IMG/VR virus record: IMGVR_UViG_3300029993_000025
Location: 1 to 26,727 of that record
DNA length: 26,727 nt
Reading direction: 5' to 3' (one strand)
Origin: a virus
The notes beneath the pieces were generated by a model. That model made no database searches and was not told the origin of the DNA. It was given only the letters and a program-made list of their open reading frames with translations. How positions within the stretch are numbered: position 1 is the stretch's first letter; every line of letters starts with the position of its first letter. Below, piece after piece: positions 7,449 through 15,224 of the stretch. A program made the position numbers and the translations under genes.

Positions 7449-7755
7449 ACGTGGCTTTCTAAAAGGCATTGCAGCATGGGCGGCGGCCCCGGTAATCATG
7501 CCGGTGCTTCCTAGCATATTCGTTGCTAACCCTGTGGTCAAAGCGGTCACAGGAGGTTATTCTCCTGCCAGCAACTTGAGCAACCCACAGGCGCTCACGG
7601 CAATCTACTACAACAAGAAGTTCATTGCCAACCTGAAGGCGCAGACACCCTTCATGAGAGTATCAGAGTTGCGCGACCTACCACCGGTCGATGAGTCTAA
7701 AAAGGTTCAGTTCTTCATGTATCAACCGTTGCACGCGGATTTGACAAACGTATAG
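7441..7755 (+). CDS. Tat-signal protein with capsid-arm-like (N4-gp56-type) mature part
   Basis: The N-terminus NRRGFLK is a twin-arginine (Tat) signal motif, followed by a hydrophobic region to about residue 29 and a V-K-A sequence at ~33-35 suited to signal peptidase. The mature ~70 residues (NPQALTAIYYNKKFIANLK, then F, LRDLPP, KKVQFFMYQPL) resemble the first ~65 residues of N4-gp56-family major capsid proteins. There the pattern is YY-x-K-x-F-x-x-N-L-K, then LP, then gK-x-v-x-F-x-x-y-x-P-L. A full capsid protein is about 300 residues or more, so this would be only its N-terminal arm. No continuing capsid frame follows the stop. The Tat motif is clear; the capsid resemblance is from memory of the family and less certain. 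Confidence 0.55.
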   Translation: MNRRGFLKGIAAWAAAPVIMPVLPSIFVANPVVKAVTGGYSPASNLSNPQALTAIYYNKKFIANLKAQTPFMRVSELRDLPPVDESKKVQFFMYQPLHADLTNV

Positions 7756-7769
7756 ATACGTGTTACATT
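7741..7769 (+). promoter_or_regulatory. Putative sigma-70-type promoter with palindromic spacer
   Basis: TTGACA at 7741-7746, 17 nt, TACATT at 7764-7769. The -35 overlaps the last codons of the Tat-signal gene. The spacer contains ACGTAT-AG-ATACGT, an inverted repeat with 6-nt arms. About 65 nt of untranslated leader precede the TTG start at 7835, and no gene is visible in 7756-7834. Confidence 0.55.
7748..7761. promoter_or_regulatory. Operator-like inverted repeat between -35 and -10
   Basis: ACGTAT and ATACGT are exact reverse complements separated by 2 nt, lying wholly within the 17-nt promoter spacer. A repressor bound here would block RNA polymerase. The half-site differs from the palindrome at 18629-18640, so two regulators, or one with loose specificity, would be needed. 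Confidence 0.4.
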
Positions 7770-7834
7770 AGTAAGTGAAGTGAGGGAGCACAGAACACCG
7801 TAGGGCTTCCAAGAAGTAGGCACCAAGGATTCAT

Positions 7835-8737
7835 TTGAGCAACGAGTTAGCGATTGTAGGGCAGGAGTCTGCGGCCCTTAGCGTACCCACCGGGGCGCAG
7901 TTCTTCGGGAAGAGCAAGCTGTTTGACCTCAAGCCCGCAACCCTTAGCATAGTGCAGCCGTCTAGTCAAGGCGATGGGAAGAAGGGCAACCTTATCATCC
8001 CAGAGACCGGTGACGAGTTCGAGACGATGCGCGTAACCCTCCTCGCAGAGCCGCAGGAACGACGTTCTTACTACGTCGGCAATGTCGGTGAGCTGAACCG
8101 TATACCCGAGAACCTGCATTGCTTCTCGCTCGACATGATTGAGCCAGACAAGCGTGCGAAGTACCCTCAGGCGATGACCTGTAAGACTTGTCCCAAGCAG
8201 GACTGGTCGGCCTTCCGTGCGAAGAAAGACAAGAACATTCCCACGACCAAGGACGACATCCCTCCTTGTGATGCGTTCTACTACGCCACACTGATCGACA
8301 CTGTGTACCAGATGCCTCTGCAACTGTACATTCGTTCGAAGAGCAAGCAGCCGTTTGAGAAGGGTATGAAGAACCTTGCGCGTAAGCTGGCGATGATCGC
8401 GGCAGCCAAGAAGATCAACCCCAACATCTACGACGTGAACTTCCGTATCAGTACGAAGAAGGTGCAGGACGGAAAGTACGCTTACTACATTCTGGAGTTC
8501 GATGACTTTCAGGCGAGTACCGCTGATGAGCAGGCGGCCTTCGGTGTAGTGTTTGAAAAGTTCCAAGAGCAGCAGACTGCGCGTGCGTTACAGTTCGAGC
8601 AGCAGGCTCTTGAAGGTGAGACGAAGCAGGCTGTGGCCTCCACCCAGACTGACATCGACTCCGCTGTAACCGCGACCACCTCTACCATCCTCGATGCAGA
8701 GTATGTCGAGGAAGCAAACGGCGACATCACCTTCTAA
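7835..8737 (+). CDS. Conserved-looking phage protein with a four-cysteine zinc site, possibly ssDNA-binding
   Basis: TTG start (MSNELAIV) with AAGGA 6 nt upstream, first gene behind a promoter. The 300-residue product has a beta-rich body, a probable zinc site formed by C96, C116, C119 and C145, and a low-complexity tail from ~235 rich in Gln, Ala, Thr, Glu and Asp that ends acidic. Beta-rich core plus zinc knuckle plus acidic tail is a layout seen in some phage single-stranded DNA-binding proteins, and the window otherwise lacks one among its replication genes. I do not recognise the family, so that role is only a suggestion. Confidence 0.55.
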   Translation: MSNELAIVGQESAALSVPTGAQFFGKSKLFDLKPATLSIVQPSSQGDGKKGNLIIPETGDEFETMRVTLLAEPQERRSYYVGNVGELNRIPENLHCFSLDMIEPDKRAKYPQAMTCKTCPKQDWSAFRAKKDKNIPTTKDDIPPCDAFYYATLIDTVYQMPLQLYIRSKSKQPFEKGMKNLARKLAMIAAAKKINPNIYDVNFRISTKKVQDGKYAYYILEFDDFQASTADEQAAFGVVFEKFQEQQTARALQFEQQALEGETKQAVASTQTDIDSAVTATTSTILDAEYVEEANGDITF

Positions 8738-8743
8738 TCTACT

Positions 8744-8836
8744 GGGGACGTGTAATCGAGTGGTTGAAGATACCGGCCTGTAAAGCCGGTACCCAAGTGG
8801 TAAACATCGGTGGTTCGAATCCATCCGGCCCCACCA
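8744..8836 (+). tRNA. tRNA-Tyr (anticodon GTA)
   Basis: Anticodon stem CCGGC/GCCGG closes the loop CTGTAAA, giving anticodon GTA. The T arm GGTGG-TTCGAAT-CCATC pairs (one G-U). A long variable arm lies between, as expected of bacterial tRNA-Tyr. Acceptor strands GGGGACG and CGGCCCC pair except for one A-G mismatch at position 5, followed by discriminator A and an encoded CCA (8834-8836). It lies 6 nt after the previous stop and 9 nt before the acetyltransferase start, so it must be processed from a messenger RNA. Confidence 0.9.
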
Positions 8837-8845
8837 GAGGAACTA

Positions 8846-9277
8846 ATGGCGAAGAAAAAGAAGATCGTCGTGAAGCACATTGACGCAGCCAAGAACACGC
8901 AGGTCATCAAGACTGCGTTTCTTGAAGCTGTGCCAGATATGATCGAGATCGGTGCAGTAGGCGGTATGTGGTCACCCATCCGTGGGGATCAGGCGTGCTT
9001 CTACGTGGAAGACAAGGGTAAGGTAGTTGGAATCCTCCAGTACTTCTTCGATGAGGATGACGATTCAGGCTGGGTTCAACTCGGCTGGGTCAACAAGGCG
9101 TATCGCGGGCGTGGTATCTACAAGGCCATGTGGAAGAAGTTTGAGAAAGCGACTTTGAAGCACGGCGGCAAGAAGGTCTGTGGTCTAGTCGTTCACGGTA
9201 ACGAGCCGATGGAGAAGGCCGCTGCTGCAATGGGGCGCAAGATAACCAGTAGTGTGTGGACCAAGGAGCTGAAGTAA
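8846..9277 (+). CDS. GNAT-family N-acetyltransferase
   Basis: GNAT enzymes transfer an acetyl group from acetyl-CoA to an amine. The 143-residue protein has the GNAT core: KVVGILQYFF (beta 3-4), SGWVQLGWVNKAYRGRGIYKAMWKKFE with the pyrophosphate-binding R/Q-x-x-G-x-G/A loop at about 86-91, and VCGLVVHGNEPMEKAAAAMGRK (beta 5 and following helix). The frame is open upstream through the tRNA, but ATG 8846 after AGAGGAAC is the sensible start. It lies between tRNA-Tyr and an RNA ligase and overlaps the ligase start (TAATG). The substrate could be a protein, a small molecule or an aminoacyl-tRNA. Confidence 0.8.
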   Translation: MAKKKKIVVKHIDAAKNTQVIKTAFLEAVPDMIEIGAVGGMWSPIRGDQACFYVEDKGKVVGILQYFFDEDDDSGWVQLGWVNKAYRGRGIYKAMWKKFEKATLKHGGKKVCGLVVHGNEPMEKAAAAMGRKITSSVWTKELK

Positions 9278-10458
9278 TGTTGCTAAAAGACTACCTCGAC
9301 GTAGACAAGCTTGAGCAGTATATCGCGGAGGGTCTAGTTACCCGTCGCGCTCACCCTGAGCTTCCGTTGTCGATCCTCTGCTATAGCAAGCAGGCGACCT
9401 TTGATAACGTCTGGGACGACATCACCATCAAGTGCCGTGGTCTCATCGTGGACGACAAGGGTGTCATCATCTCTCGTCCGTTCGAGAAGTTCTTCAACAT
9501 CGACACGCTGGACCGGCCTGAGACTCTGTTCACCAATCTGCCGGACCAACACCCTGCTGTCTTCGAGAAGCTGGATGGGTCACTCGGTATCTTCTACGAG
9601 TACAAGGTAGGGAACGATACGTTCTTCGGTGTCGCGTCCAAAGGATCATTCACGTCTGACCACTCCAAGTGGGCGACGTACTGGTTCAGTAAGCACTGCA
9701 AGAACCACCAGTGGCCTGCGGGCTACACACCAGTCTTTGAGATGATCGCGCAGGCAGTTCAACGCCACGTGGTTCATTACGAGATCGAAGATCAACTAGT
9801 CTTACTGGCGCTCATCAACAACGAGACCGGCGAAGAGATTAGCTACAACGAGCTGTACCACTACGCATTCCTGAACGGACTAAAGACCGTCGAGATTTTT
9901 GCTAAGACGGTGAGCACGGTTCTAGTAGAGGATCGACCGAACACGGAGGGCTACGTGCTGTCGTACTGGCGGCCCAACCTTCCGCCTTTGAAGATCAAGG
10001 TGAAGCATGAGACCTTCCTGAAGCTCCAGAAGATTGTTCACGCGGCGACCCCGAAGAACATCCTTGAGGCGCTGACGAACGGGGACTACGATATCATCGA
10101 GACATGGACGAAGGATGCTGGCCGACCGGAGCTTGTGAGCTTCGTTGAGGAGTGGCAGAAGACCTTCACCACTGCGTACGCTGGCATCATGCTTCAGACC
10201 AAGAAGATCGTAGACAATGCGCTTATCCGCAACTACGAGAGTCGCAAGTCTGTTGCTGAGTTCTTCCTAACCGAGAAGGACGGCAAGTACTCTGGCCTCT
10301 GCTTCATGGCCTACGATGGCAAAGACCCGTCGCAGGCTGCGTGGAAGATGGTGCGCGACGAGTACCGTGAAGAGTTGAACCGGCCCGTTATGGGTGACCC
10401 AGATGATGACGACAACAACGGCGTCAAGCTGGTGATGGAAGAGGAGAGTTATGCCTAA
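9277..10458 (+). CDS. T4 Rnl1-like RNA ligase
   Basis: ATP-dependent RNA ligase that joins 3'-OH and 5'-phosphate ends; T4 Rnl1 reseals tRNA cut in the anticodon loop. The nucleotidyltransferase motifs are in order: FEKLDGSLG with the AMP-accepting K98 (motif I), the upstream KCRGLIVDDKG and RPFEKFFN of the Rnl1 type, PVFEMI (motif III), NTEGYVLS (motif IV) and LKIKVK (motif V). After the ligase core come ~120 helical residues resembling the Rnl1 C-terminal domain, and then an acidic tail (DPDDDDNNG). At 393 residues it is close to T4 Rnl1 (374). The true start is the ATG overlapping the previous stop; the open frame upstream is inside the acetyltransferase gene. It overlaps the downstream phosphatase by 8 nt. 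Confidence 0.85.
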   Translation: MLLKDYLDVDKLEQYIAEGLVTRRAHPELPLSILCYSKQATFDNVWDDITIKCRGLIVDDKGVIISRPFEKFFNIDTLDRPETLFTNLPDQHPAVFEKLDGSLGIFYEYKVGNDTFFGVASKGSFTSDHSKWATYWFSKHCKNHQWPAGYTPVFEMIAQAVQRHVVHYEIEDQLVLLALINNETGEEISYNELYHYAFLNGLKTVEIFAKTVSTVLVEDRPNTEGYVLSYWRPNLPPLKIKVKHETFLKLQKIVHAATPKNILEALTNGDYDIIETWTKDAGRPELVSFVEEWQKTFTTAYAGIMLQTKKIVDNALIRNYESRKSVAEFFLTEKDGKYSGLCFMAYDGKDPSQAAWKMVRDEYREELNRPVMGDPDDDDNNGVKLVMEEESYA

Positions 10459-10978
10459 CAAAGCACCGAAGCGTATCGCCGTTGACTTCGACGGTACATT
10501 GTGTGACCATGCGTACCCCGAGATTGGCGCAGTAAAACCGGGTGCGAAGGCCGCGTTGGATATTTTCAAAGCCTTGGGCTACGAGATCATCATCTGGTCT
10601 TGCCGTAGCTGCCACTGGGACTACGACATCTATGGCGGAGACCCGGCGCAGCCAGTGCTTGAGCGTAAGCAAGTGAAGGCGATGGTTGACTTCCTGAAGG
10701 CCAACGACATCCCGTTCGATCACATCGACGATGGGTCCAAAGGCAAGCCGAGCGCGGACTTCTACATCGACGACAAGGCCATCCCGTATCAGAACAATTG
10801 GGATCAGATTGCATTCCTCATTCACCGCAAGGAGACTGAGGATAAGATCAGAGCGTTCGAGGCGATGAGAGCTGCGCAGGAACAGGCGGCGACGGCGCAA
10901 CCTCAGGGTTCTGTTTCTGGTGCTGCTACCCCCCAGTCCCGCCAACTCAAACCAGTGGTGCTTCCAGTAAAGGGATAA
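10451..10978 (+). CDS. HAD-family phosphatase (PNKP phosphatase-like)
   Basis: HAD phosphohydrolase with all four motifs: VDFDGT with nucleophile D12 and D14, W-S50 (motif II), Lys in SKGK at 97-99 (motif III) and YIDD with D107/D108 (motif IV). Small phage HAD enzymes of this shape include the 3'-phosphatase half of T4 polynucleotide kinase, which prepares cleaved tRNA ends for ligation. Overlap with the RNA ligase makes that role plausible here, but no kinase domain is attached. Residues ~140-175 are a low-complexity Ala/Gln/Pro tail. An alternative is a nucleotide phosphatase. Confidence 0.75.
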   Translation: MPNKAPKRIAVDFDGTLCDHAYPEIGAVKPGAKAALDIFKALGYEIIIWSCRSCHWDYDIYGGDPAQPVLERKQVKAMVDFLKANDIPFDHIDDGSKGKPSADFYIDDKAIPYQNNWDQIAFLIHRKETEDKIRAFEAMRAAQEQAATAQPQGSVSGAATPQSRQLKPVVLPVKG

Positions 10979-10980
10979 CT

Positions 10981-11268
10981 ATGGCGACTCGTACTCGCAA
11001 ACTAGTAGCAGCTTCATCCACGTACCTTGATCCGTTGCACTGTGACTCTACGATCAACTACAAGGTCATAGAAGGCTCTCGTGATCCTTACGGCATGATG
11101 CAACTGGCTGACTGCGAGGACAAGATCACATGGTACTTCTACAAGAAGTCCGGGCTGGCAAAGATCAAACGCGCAATAGCTGCGCTGCAAGACTTGGAAG
11201 CAACGTTAGAACTGACGTTCGCTAAGCCGAAGCCGGTACGCAAGAAGGTAACGAAGAAGGTCAAATGA
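10981..11268 (+). CDS. Small basic hypothetical protein
   Basis: ATG 2 nt after the phosphatase stop, with AAAGGGA upstream. The 95-residue product has a folded-looking middle (KITWYFYKKSGLAKIKRAIAAL) and a Lys/Pro-rich tail (KPKPVRKKVTKKVK) suited to nucleic-acid contact. It overlaps the next gene by 4 nt (ATGA). Not recognised. Confidence 0.55.
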   Translation: MATRTRKLVAASSTYLDPLHCDSTINYKVIEGSRDPYGMMQLADCEDKITWYFYKKSGLAKIKRAIAALQDLEATLELTFAKPKPVRKKVTKKVK

Positions 11269-12032
11269 GCAAGCCTTTGGCTCCTACAGTAATCGTCGGG
11301 GCGGTAGTGGCAGGAGAGGCGGCTGCAACACGGGCCGCCTTAGAGAAGGTCATCAATAGCGTCAACACAAGCAACTTCGACATTGCTGAGCTTTGTGCCA
11401 AGATCGAGTCGAAGGGCTTCTACGCACCGTTCAACACGTTTCAGGAGTTCACTAAGACTCTGAAGATCAAGCCTCGCAAGGTCCAGTACCTAACGCGCAT
11501 GGCGAAGATCATGAACGTGATGGGCATACCGCGTATCGAGTACGAGCCACTGGGCATCGCACGGCTGCGAGAGATCACATCTCTCGACCCGGCTGTCGAT
11601 TACGTGAACCCGGTGACCAACGCTCACACCCCTATGACGGAGTTCATCAAAGCTTTTATGGTGAAGGATGAAGCCACAGGGGACTACATCGATCTTGAAG
11701 ACCTGAAGCGACACGTGCGAACTCTCAAAGGGTTCGTCGGTGCCAACGACCTGACGTGGGTCAATCTTCAGATGACGCGCAGTGCTTTCGACAACACATG
11801 GAAGCCCGCGTTGGATTTAGTGAAGGCAAATGCCGGGTCCGCTGGTAAGGACGACGAGGGCATGAGTTACGACATCTCAGATGGGTCTGCTGCGGAGAAG
11901 ATGGCCGCCGACTACCTGAATGACCCCGCCAACCAACATGCGTTGCTGCTGGGCGTAGCAGATGAGGAAGAACAAAATGAAGTTGATTCAGGAATTGAAG
12001 ACACGTTTGATAAGGCTCCATCCTTCGGATGA
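11265..12032 (+). CDS. Hypothetical protein with helical, ParB/DUF3102-like N-terminal half
   Basis: A 255-residue protein. Residues ~25-110 are helical with a pattern common in phage and plasmid DNA-associated proteins: FDIAELCAKIESKGFY, then TFQEFTKTLKIKPRKVQYLTRM, then GIARLREITSL. This resembles helix-turn-helix segments of ParB-like or DUF3102-like proteins, but I cannot place it firmly. The C-terminal ~50 residues are acidic (ADEEEQNEVDSGIEDTF). It overlaps the membrane-protein gene downstream by 56 nt. Confidence 0.55.
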   Translation: MSKPLAPTVIVGAVVAGEAAATRAALEKVINSVNTSNFDIAELCAKIESKGFYAPFNTFQEFTKTLKIKPRKVQYLTRMAKIMNVMGIPRIEYEPLGIARLREITSLDPAVDYVNPVTNAHTPMTEFIKAFMVKDEATGDYIDLEDLKRHVRTLKGFVGANDLTWVNLQMTRSAFDNTWKPALDLVKANAGSAGKDDEGMSYDISDGSAAEKMAADYLNDPANQHALLLGVADEEEQNEVDSGIEDTFDKAPSFG

Positions 12033-12615
12033 GCTTAGGGATCAGATCACACACACATTGTTGGGCCTAGTAGGACTCGGCGTGCCTATGGTGCTCCTGA
12101 CTAATTACACGGGCAGTCACCCTATCACAATCGCGGCGATAGCGGTTGCGCTGGCCTCCTTCGGTGGAGTGTACGAAGGCTACCTCGTACGGCAGGATGC
12201 CTATGAGCGCAAGGTAGAGAACGTCTACGATATGTGGGACTCGGATTCAGGCCGCCTGCGGCAAGAGCTGAGAGACTGGAAGCTCCAGAACGTAATCGAT
12301 ACGGCCCGGTTGTGCGAACTACGCACTGAGCTGGAAGACGCACGCAGCAAGGTCATCCCCGGCAATGAGTTCGTACAGAAGCTAGATCGCAAGATTGTGC
12401 AAAATCTTTCGAGTGACATCTACAAATACCATCTCCTTCACACCGCTGGGTTCAAGCAGAGGGTCGATGAGCTGTTCCCTAACGAGGAGTACGTTCATCC
12501 TTTCGAACCGACTCACCCGGATGTACAAGTGGCCACGTTACTCTTCACAGGACCGGAGAAAGTCGAGTTGGCGATTCAACAGGTACCGGAAGGTATCTTG
12601 GAGGCAAAACTGTAA
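11977..12615 (+). CDS. Two-helix membrane protein with charged cytoplasmic domain
   Basis: ATG 11977 is preceded by GAGGAAG at 7 nt; ATG 11962 in the same frame lacks a ribosome site. The 212-residue product has a basic amphipathic start, two hydrophobic helices (about 25-38, HTLLGLVGLGVPMVLL, and 46-64, ITIAAIAVALASFGGVYEG) and then ~140 charged helical residues (YERKVENVYDMW, RLRQELRDWKL). Both ends are therefore probably cytoplasmic. Function unknown. The 56-nt overlap with the upstream gene means its start lies in that gene's acidic tail. It ends at TAATG of the second HAD gene. Confidence 0.6.
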   Translation: MKLIQELKTRLIRLHPSDELRDQITHTLLGLVGLGVPMVLLTNYTGSHPITIAAIAVALASFGGVYEGYLVRQDAYERKVENVYDMWDSDSGRLRQELRDWKLQNVIDTARLCELRTELEDARSKVIPGNEFVQKLDRKIVQNLSSDIYKYHLLHTAGFKQRVDELFPNEEYVHPFEPTHPDVQVATLLFTGPEKVELAIQQVPEGILEAKL

Positions 12616-13007
12616 TGAGACCTTGGATTGGGGTAGACTTGGACGGCACCTTGGCACGCTATGAGACGTTTGTTAGTCCTACACACATCGGTGAACCTAT
12701 ACCACTGATGGTTGAGCGTGTCAAGTCATGGTTGAGGTTCGGGTTTCAGGTAAAGATCATGACGGCCCGCGTGTACGCTCCCTCTCTCACCGACAACGTG
12801 AGCGAGAAAGAGTTCCACAAGCGCAACCTAGACGCCCGCCGCGCACGCAAGGCTATCGAGGAGTGGTGTGCCCTACACATCGGGTACACGCTCGAAGTCA
12901 CTTGCACGAAAGACTATGGGATGCTTGAGCTGTACGATGACCGTGCTGTGCAGGTCGAGAAGAACACTGGCCGGTTGGTAGGATACACTACACGTGCCAC
13001 TACCTAG
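12615..13007 (+). CDS. Second HAD-family phosphatase
   Basis: A 130-residue HAD enzyme: VDLDGTLA with D8 and D10, MT50AR (motif II), K99 in TCTKDYG (motif III) and LYDD with D108/D109 (motif IV). It lacks the low-complexity tail of the first HAD protein and the two are clearly different in sequence. Compact HAD proteins of this type are frequent in phage and are usually annotated only as phosphatases. Candidate substrates are nucleotides or 3'-phosphorylated RNA or DNA ends. It overlaps the HNH gene by 14 nt. Confidence 0.75.
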   Translation: MRPWIGVDLDGTLARYETFVSPTHIGEPIPLMVERVKSWLRFGFQVKIMTARVYAPSLTDNVSEKEFHKRNLDARRARKAIEEWCALHIGYTLEVTCTKDYGMLELYDDRAVQVEKNTGRLVGYTTRATT

Positions 13008-13266
13008 ACGCATATCAATAGCTTGCTTTCAAAGAGACGGGTGGAAGTGTCGTCACTGCAATAGCAGAAACGGCCTCCACCCGCATCATTTGATCTACCA
13101 GTCCCACGGCGGCCCGGACGATCTATGGAACCTGCTGACGCTCTGTGCGGGCTGCCACCGCGCTCACCATGACGGCTTCCTCGACATCGAGTGGACGATA
13201 CTTGACGCAGGCCCGAGGCCCGAGGTACAATTCATCAGGCGTAAAGGATGGAAACCAACATGGTAG
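12994..13266 (+). CDS. HNH endonuclease
   Basis: A 90-residue HNH nuclease, cutting DNA with a beta-beta-alpha metal site. C19-x-x-C22 and C51-x-x-C54 form the zinc-binding pair of cysteine knuckles. HPHH (29-32) supplies the catalytic histidine, N46 lies in DLWNLLTLC, and H58/H59 lie in CHRAHHD. GTG start inside the end of the phosphatase gene. It is short enough to be either a free-standing homing-type nuclease or part of DNA processing. I see no intron or intein disrupting its neighbours. Confidence 0.8.
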   Translation: MPLPRRISIACFQRDGWKCRHCNSRNGLHPHHLIYQSHGGPDDLWNLLTLCAGCHRAHHDGFLDIEWTILDAGPRPEVQFIRRKGWKPTW

Positions 13267-13276
13267 GTAATGACTA

Positions 13277-13600
13277 ATGAATCGACAGTACTGGGATACA
13301 ACTCTCCCCGTGGACCGAAGGACAACCGTTCTACTAACCAAGGGAGCAGTCCCAACTCTGACGCGAGAGAATAACCCGCGCTCCGTGCTCCTGCACACTC
13401 TCCTCGACATGGAGAAGCAGAAGGACCGGATAGACCTTGAAGAGAGACACTTCATGGTCGTCGCAGCCGGTGCGAAGGAACCCCAAGGCTACACGTACGT
13501 GGGTACCGCAGTTCCGAAGAACAGGAACAGCACTGTCTGGCTCGTCTTTGAGGACGCGAAGAACACCGGAGTAAATGCCGTACCGACCATACCAATCTGA
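13277..13600 (+). CDS. Hypothetical protein, 107 residues
   Basis: ATG with a weak GTAGGT upstream. Central region helical (RSVLLHTLLDMEKQKDRIDLEERHFMVVAAG), then beta strands. It overlaps the helicase start by 26 nt, and the GGAG ribosome site of the helicase is in its last codons. Not recognised. Confidence 0.5.
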   Translation: MNRQYWDTTLPVDRRTTVLLTKGAVPTLTRENNPRSVLLHTLLDMEKQKDRIDLEERHFMVVAAGAKEPQGYTYVGTAVPKNRNSTVWLVFEDAKNTGVNAVPTIPI

Positions 13601-15224
13601 GATGCACGAGGCCAGCATCAAGGCTTACGATGCTGGGATTCACTTACAACTCATCAGTGCGGCGACCGGGACTGGTAAGACGCAGACCTTCGCTGGCATC
13701 CCTGACGTATTTCGTTCGCGTCTCCCCGGCCAGATGCTTGTGCTGGCGCACCGCGAAGAGCTGATCGATCAGGGCATCAAGAAGATCAAAGAGGTGAACC
13801 CACACCTTACCGTTACGAAAGAGATGGCGGGCGACATAGGCGACGTGAATGCTGACGTGATCGTCGGATCGGTCGCTACACTGGGCAACAAGAACTCTGT
13901 CCGAGGGGAACGGTTCCCTTGGCACAACATCGACAAGATCATCACGGACGAGGCACACCATGCAACATCTGACACTTATCGGACAGTTTATTCTCTTGCT
14001 GATGTTCTTCGTCCTGATACACATAAACTCCATCTTGGAGTTACCGCGACTCCTCAGAGGGCTGACGGCAAAGCTCTCGCAGAGATTTTCAAGCGAATTA
14101 TTTACGAGTATTCCCTACGCAGGGCGGTTGAAGAGGGCTATCTCGTCGAGCCTCATGGCATCCGAATCAAGACGAACACAAGCCTCTCAGAAGCCAAGTC
14201 TTCCAATGGCGATTACTCTGCCAGCTCTCTCGCAGCCATCATCAACAACCCCGAGCGAAATCAACTCGTCGTCAAGGCATGGCTCGACCACGGTCAAAAC
14301 CGTAGGACAATTGGTTTCACTGCTGACATCCAGCACGCCTTGGATTTGGTGGCGATGTTCAAATACTATGGAGTCAAGGCTGAAGCTATCTGGGGGGATG
14401 ACCCGGAGAGAAAGGCTAAGATCGCTAGGCACCAGAGTGGCGAGACCACAATCCTTCTCAACTGTGGCGTGCTCACGGAGGGGTACGACGACCCGGCGAT
14501 TGGCTGCATTCTACTCGCTCGACCCACAAAATCGGGAGTACTCTACTGTCAAATGGTCGGTCGAGGGACGAGACTATTTATCGGGAAGACCGATTGCATC
14601 GTCATTGACGTGGTTGACTCGACGGCGAAGAACTCGCTTCTCACCCTACCGACACTTCTCGGTCTCTCCACCACACTTGACCTAAAGGGCAGAGGTGTGC
14701 TATGGGCCGCACGGCAATTGGAAGAGGCGGCGAAGGACTATCCACAGATCGACTTCTCGAAGCTCGTAGACATCGACTCCATAACATCTCATATCGAGTC
14801 TGTCAACCTGTTTGAAGTGAAGTTCCCTGAGGAGGTGCAGACCAACTCAGAGCTTACGTGGTACACGTCACCCACAGGTGGGTACATCCTGAAGCTGCCG
14901 GGTGAGTACTGGCAGAAAGATAAAGTCACCATCGATCAGAATCTACTTGACAAGTGGGAGGTCATCGGTGATATAAAGGGATTGCGTTACCGTGGTGAGC
15001 GCGACACAATGGAGGAAGCCTTCCGTGCCGCAGACAAGCTCATTGACGATAAGATACCTGAAGCGTTGAATCTCCTGAAGCAAAAGGCCGGGTGGCACGA
15101 CAGGCCCGCGACCGAGCCTCAGAAGAAAGCCATCAAGCGGTACTACCCCGGAAGGGCTATACCGCACGACCTAACTAACGGCGCGGCCTCCCGCCTGATT
15201 GGACTGGCCAAAGCGAGAAAGTAG
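13575..15224 (+). CDS. SF2 (DEAH-type) helicase
   Basis: Superfamily 2 DNA helicase of the type III restriction/UvrB-like kind. Motifs in order: Q-like YRPYQ at the N-terminus, SAATGTGKT with K35 (motif I), VLAHREEL (Ia), TDEAHH with DEAH 125-128 (motif II), GVTATPQR (motif III), a second RecA-like domain with TILLNCGVLTEGYDDP and QMVGRGTR (motif VI, arginine finger). About 170 C-terminal residues beyond motif VI are not recognised. At 549 residues both RecA folds are complete. It probably unwinds recombination or replication intermediates. The third-codon-position GC content drops in roughly 13970-14660 compared with the start of the gene. Confidence 0.85.
   Translation: MPYRPYQSEMHEASIKAYDAGIHLQLISAATGTGKTQTFAGIPDVFRSRLPGQMLVLAHREELIDQGIKKIKEVNPHLTVTKEMAGDIGDVNADVIVGSVATLGNKNSVRGERFPWHNIDKIITDEAHHATSDTYRTVYSLADVLRPDTHKLHLGVTATPQRADGKALAEIFKRIIYEYSLRRAVEEGYLVEPHGIRIKTNTSLSEAKSSNGDYSASSLAAIINNPERNQLVVKAWLDHGQNRRTIGFTADIQHALDLVAMFKYYGVKAEAIWGDDPERKAKIARHQSGETTILLNCGVLTEGYDDPAIGCILLARPTKSGVLYCQMVGRGTRLFIGKTDCIVIDVVDSTAKNSLLTLPTLLGLSTTLDLKGRGVLWAARQLEEAAKDYPQIDFSKLVDIDSITSHIESVNLFEVKFPEEVQTNSELTWYTSPTGGYILKLPGEYWQKDKVTIDQNLLDKWEVIGDIKGLRYRGERDTMEEAFRAADKLIDDKIPEALNLLKQKAGWHDRPATEPQKKAIKRYYPGRAIPHDLTNGAASRLIGLAKARK

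Noticed and set aside
7847-8566. A 239-codon open frame on the - strand opposite the gene at 7835.
   Set aside because: No ribosome site, Leu/Arg/Val-rich shadow composition, and it would be one of very few minus-strand genes in an otherwise one-directional array.
13960-14685. A 241-codon open frame on the + strand inside the helicase gene.
   Set aside because: The product is Ser/Thr/Arg-rich without motifs, typical of a shadow frame, while the helicase frame carries intact motifs across the same bases.
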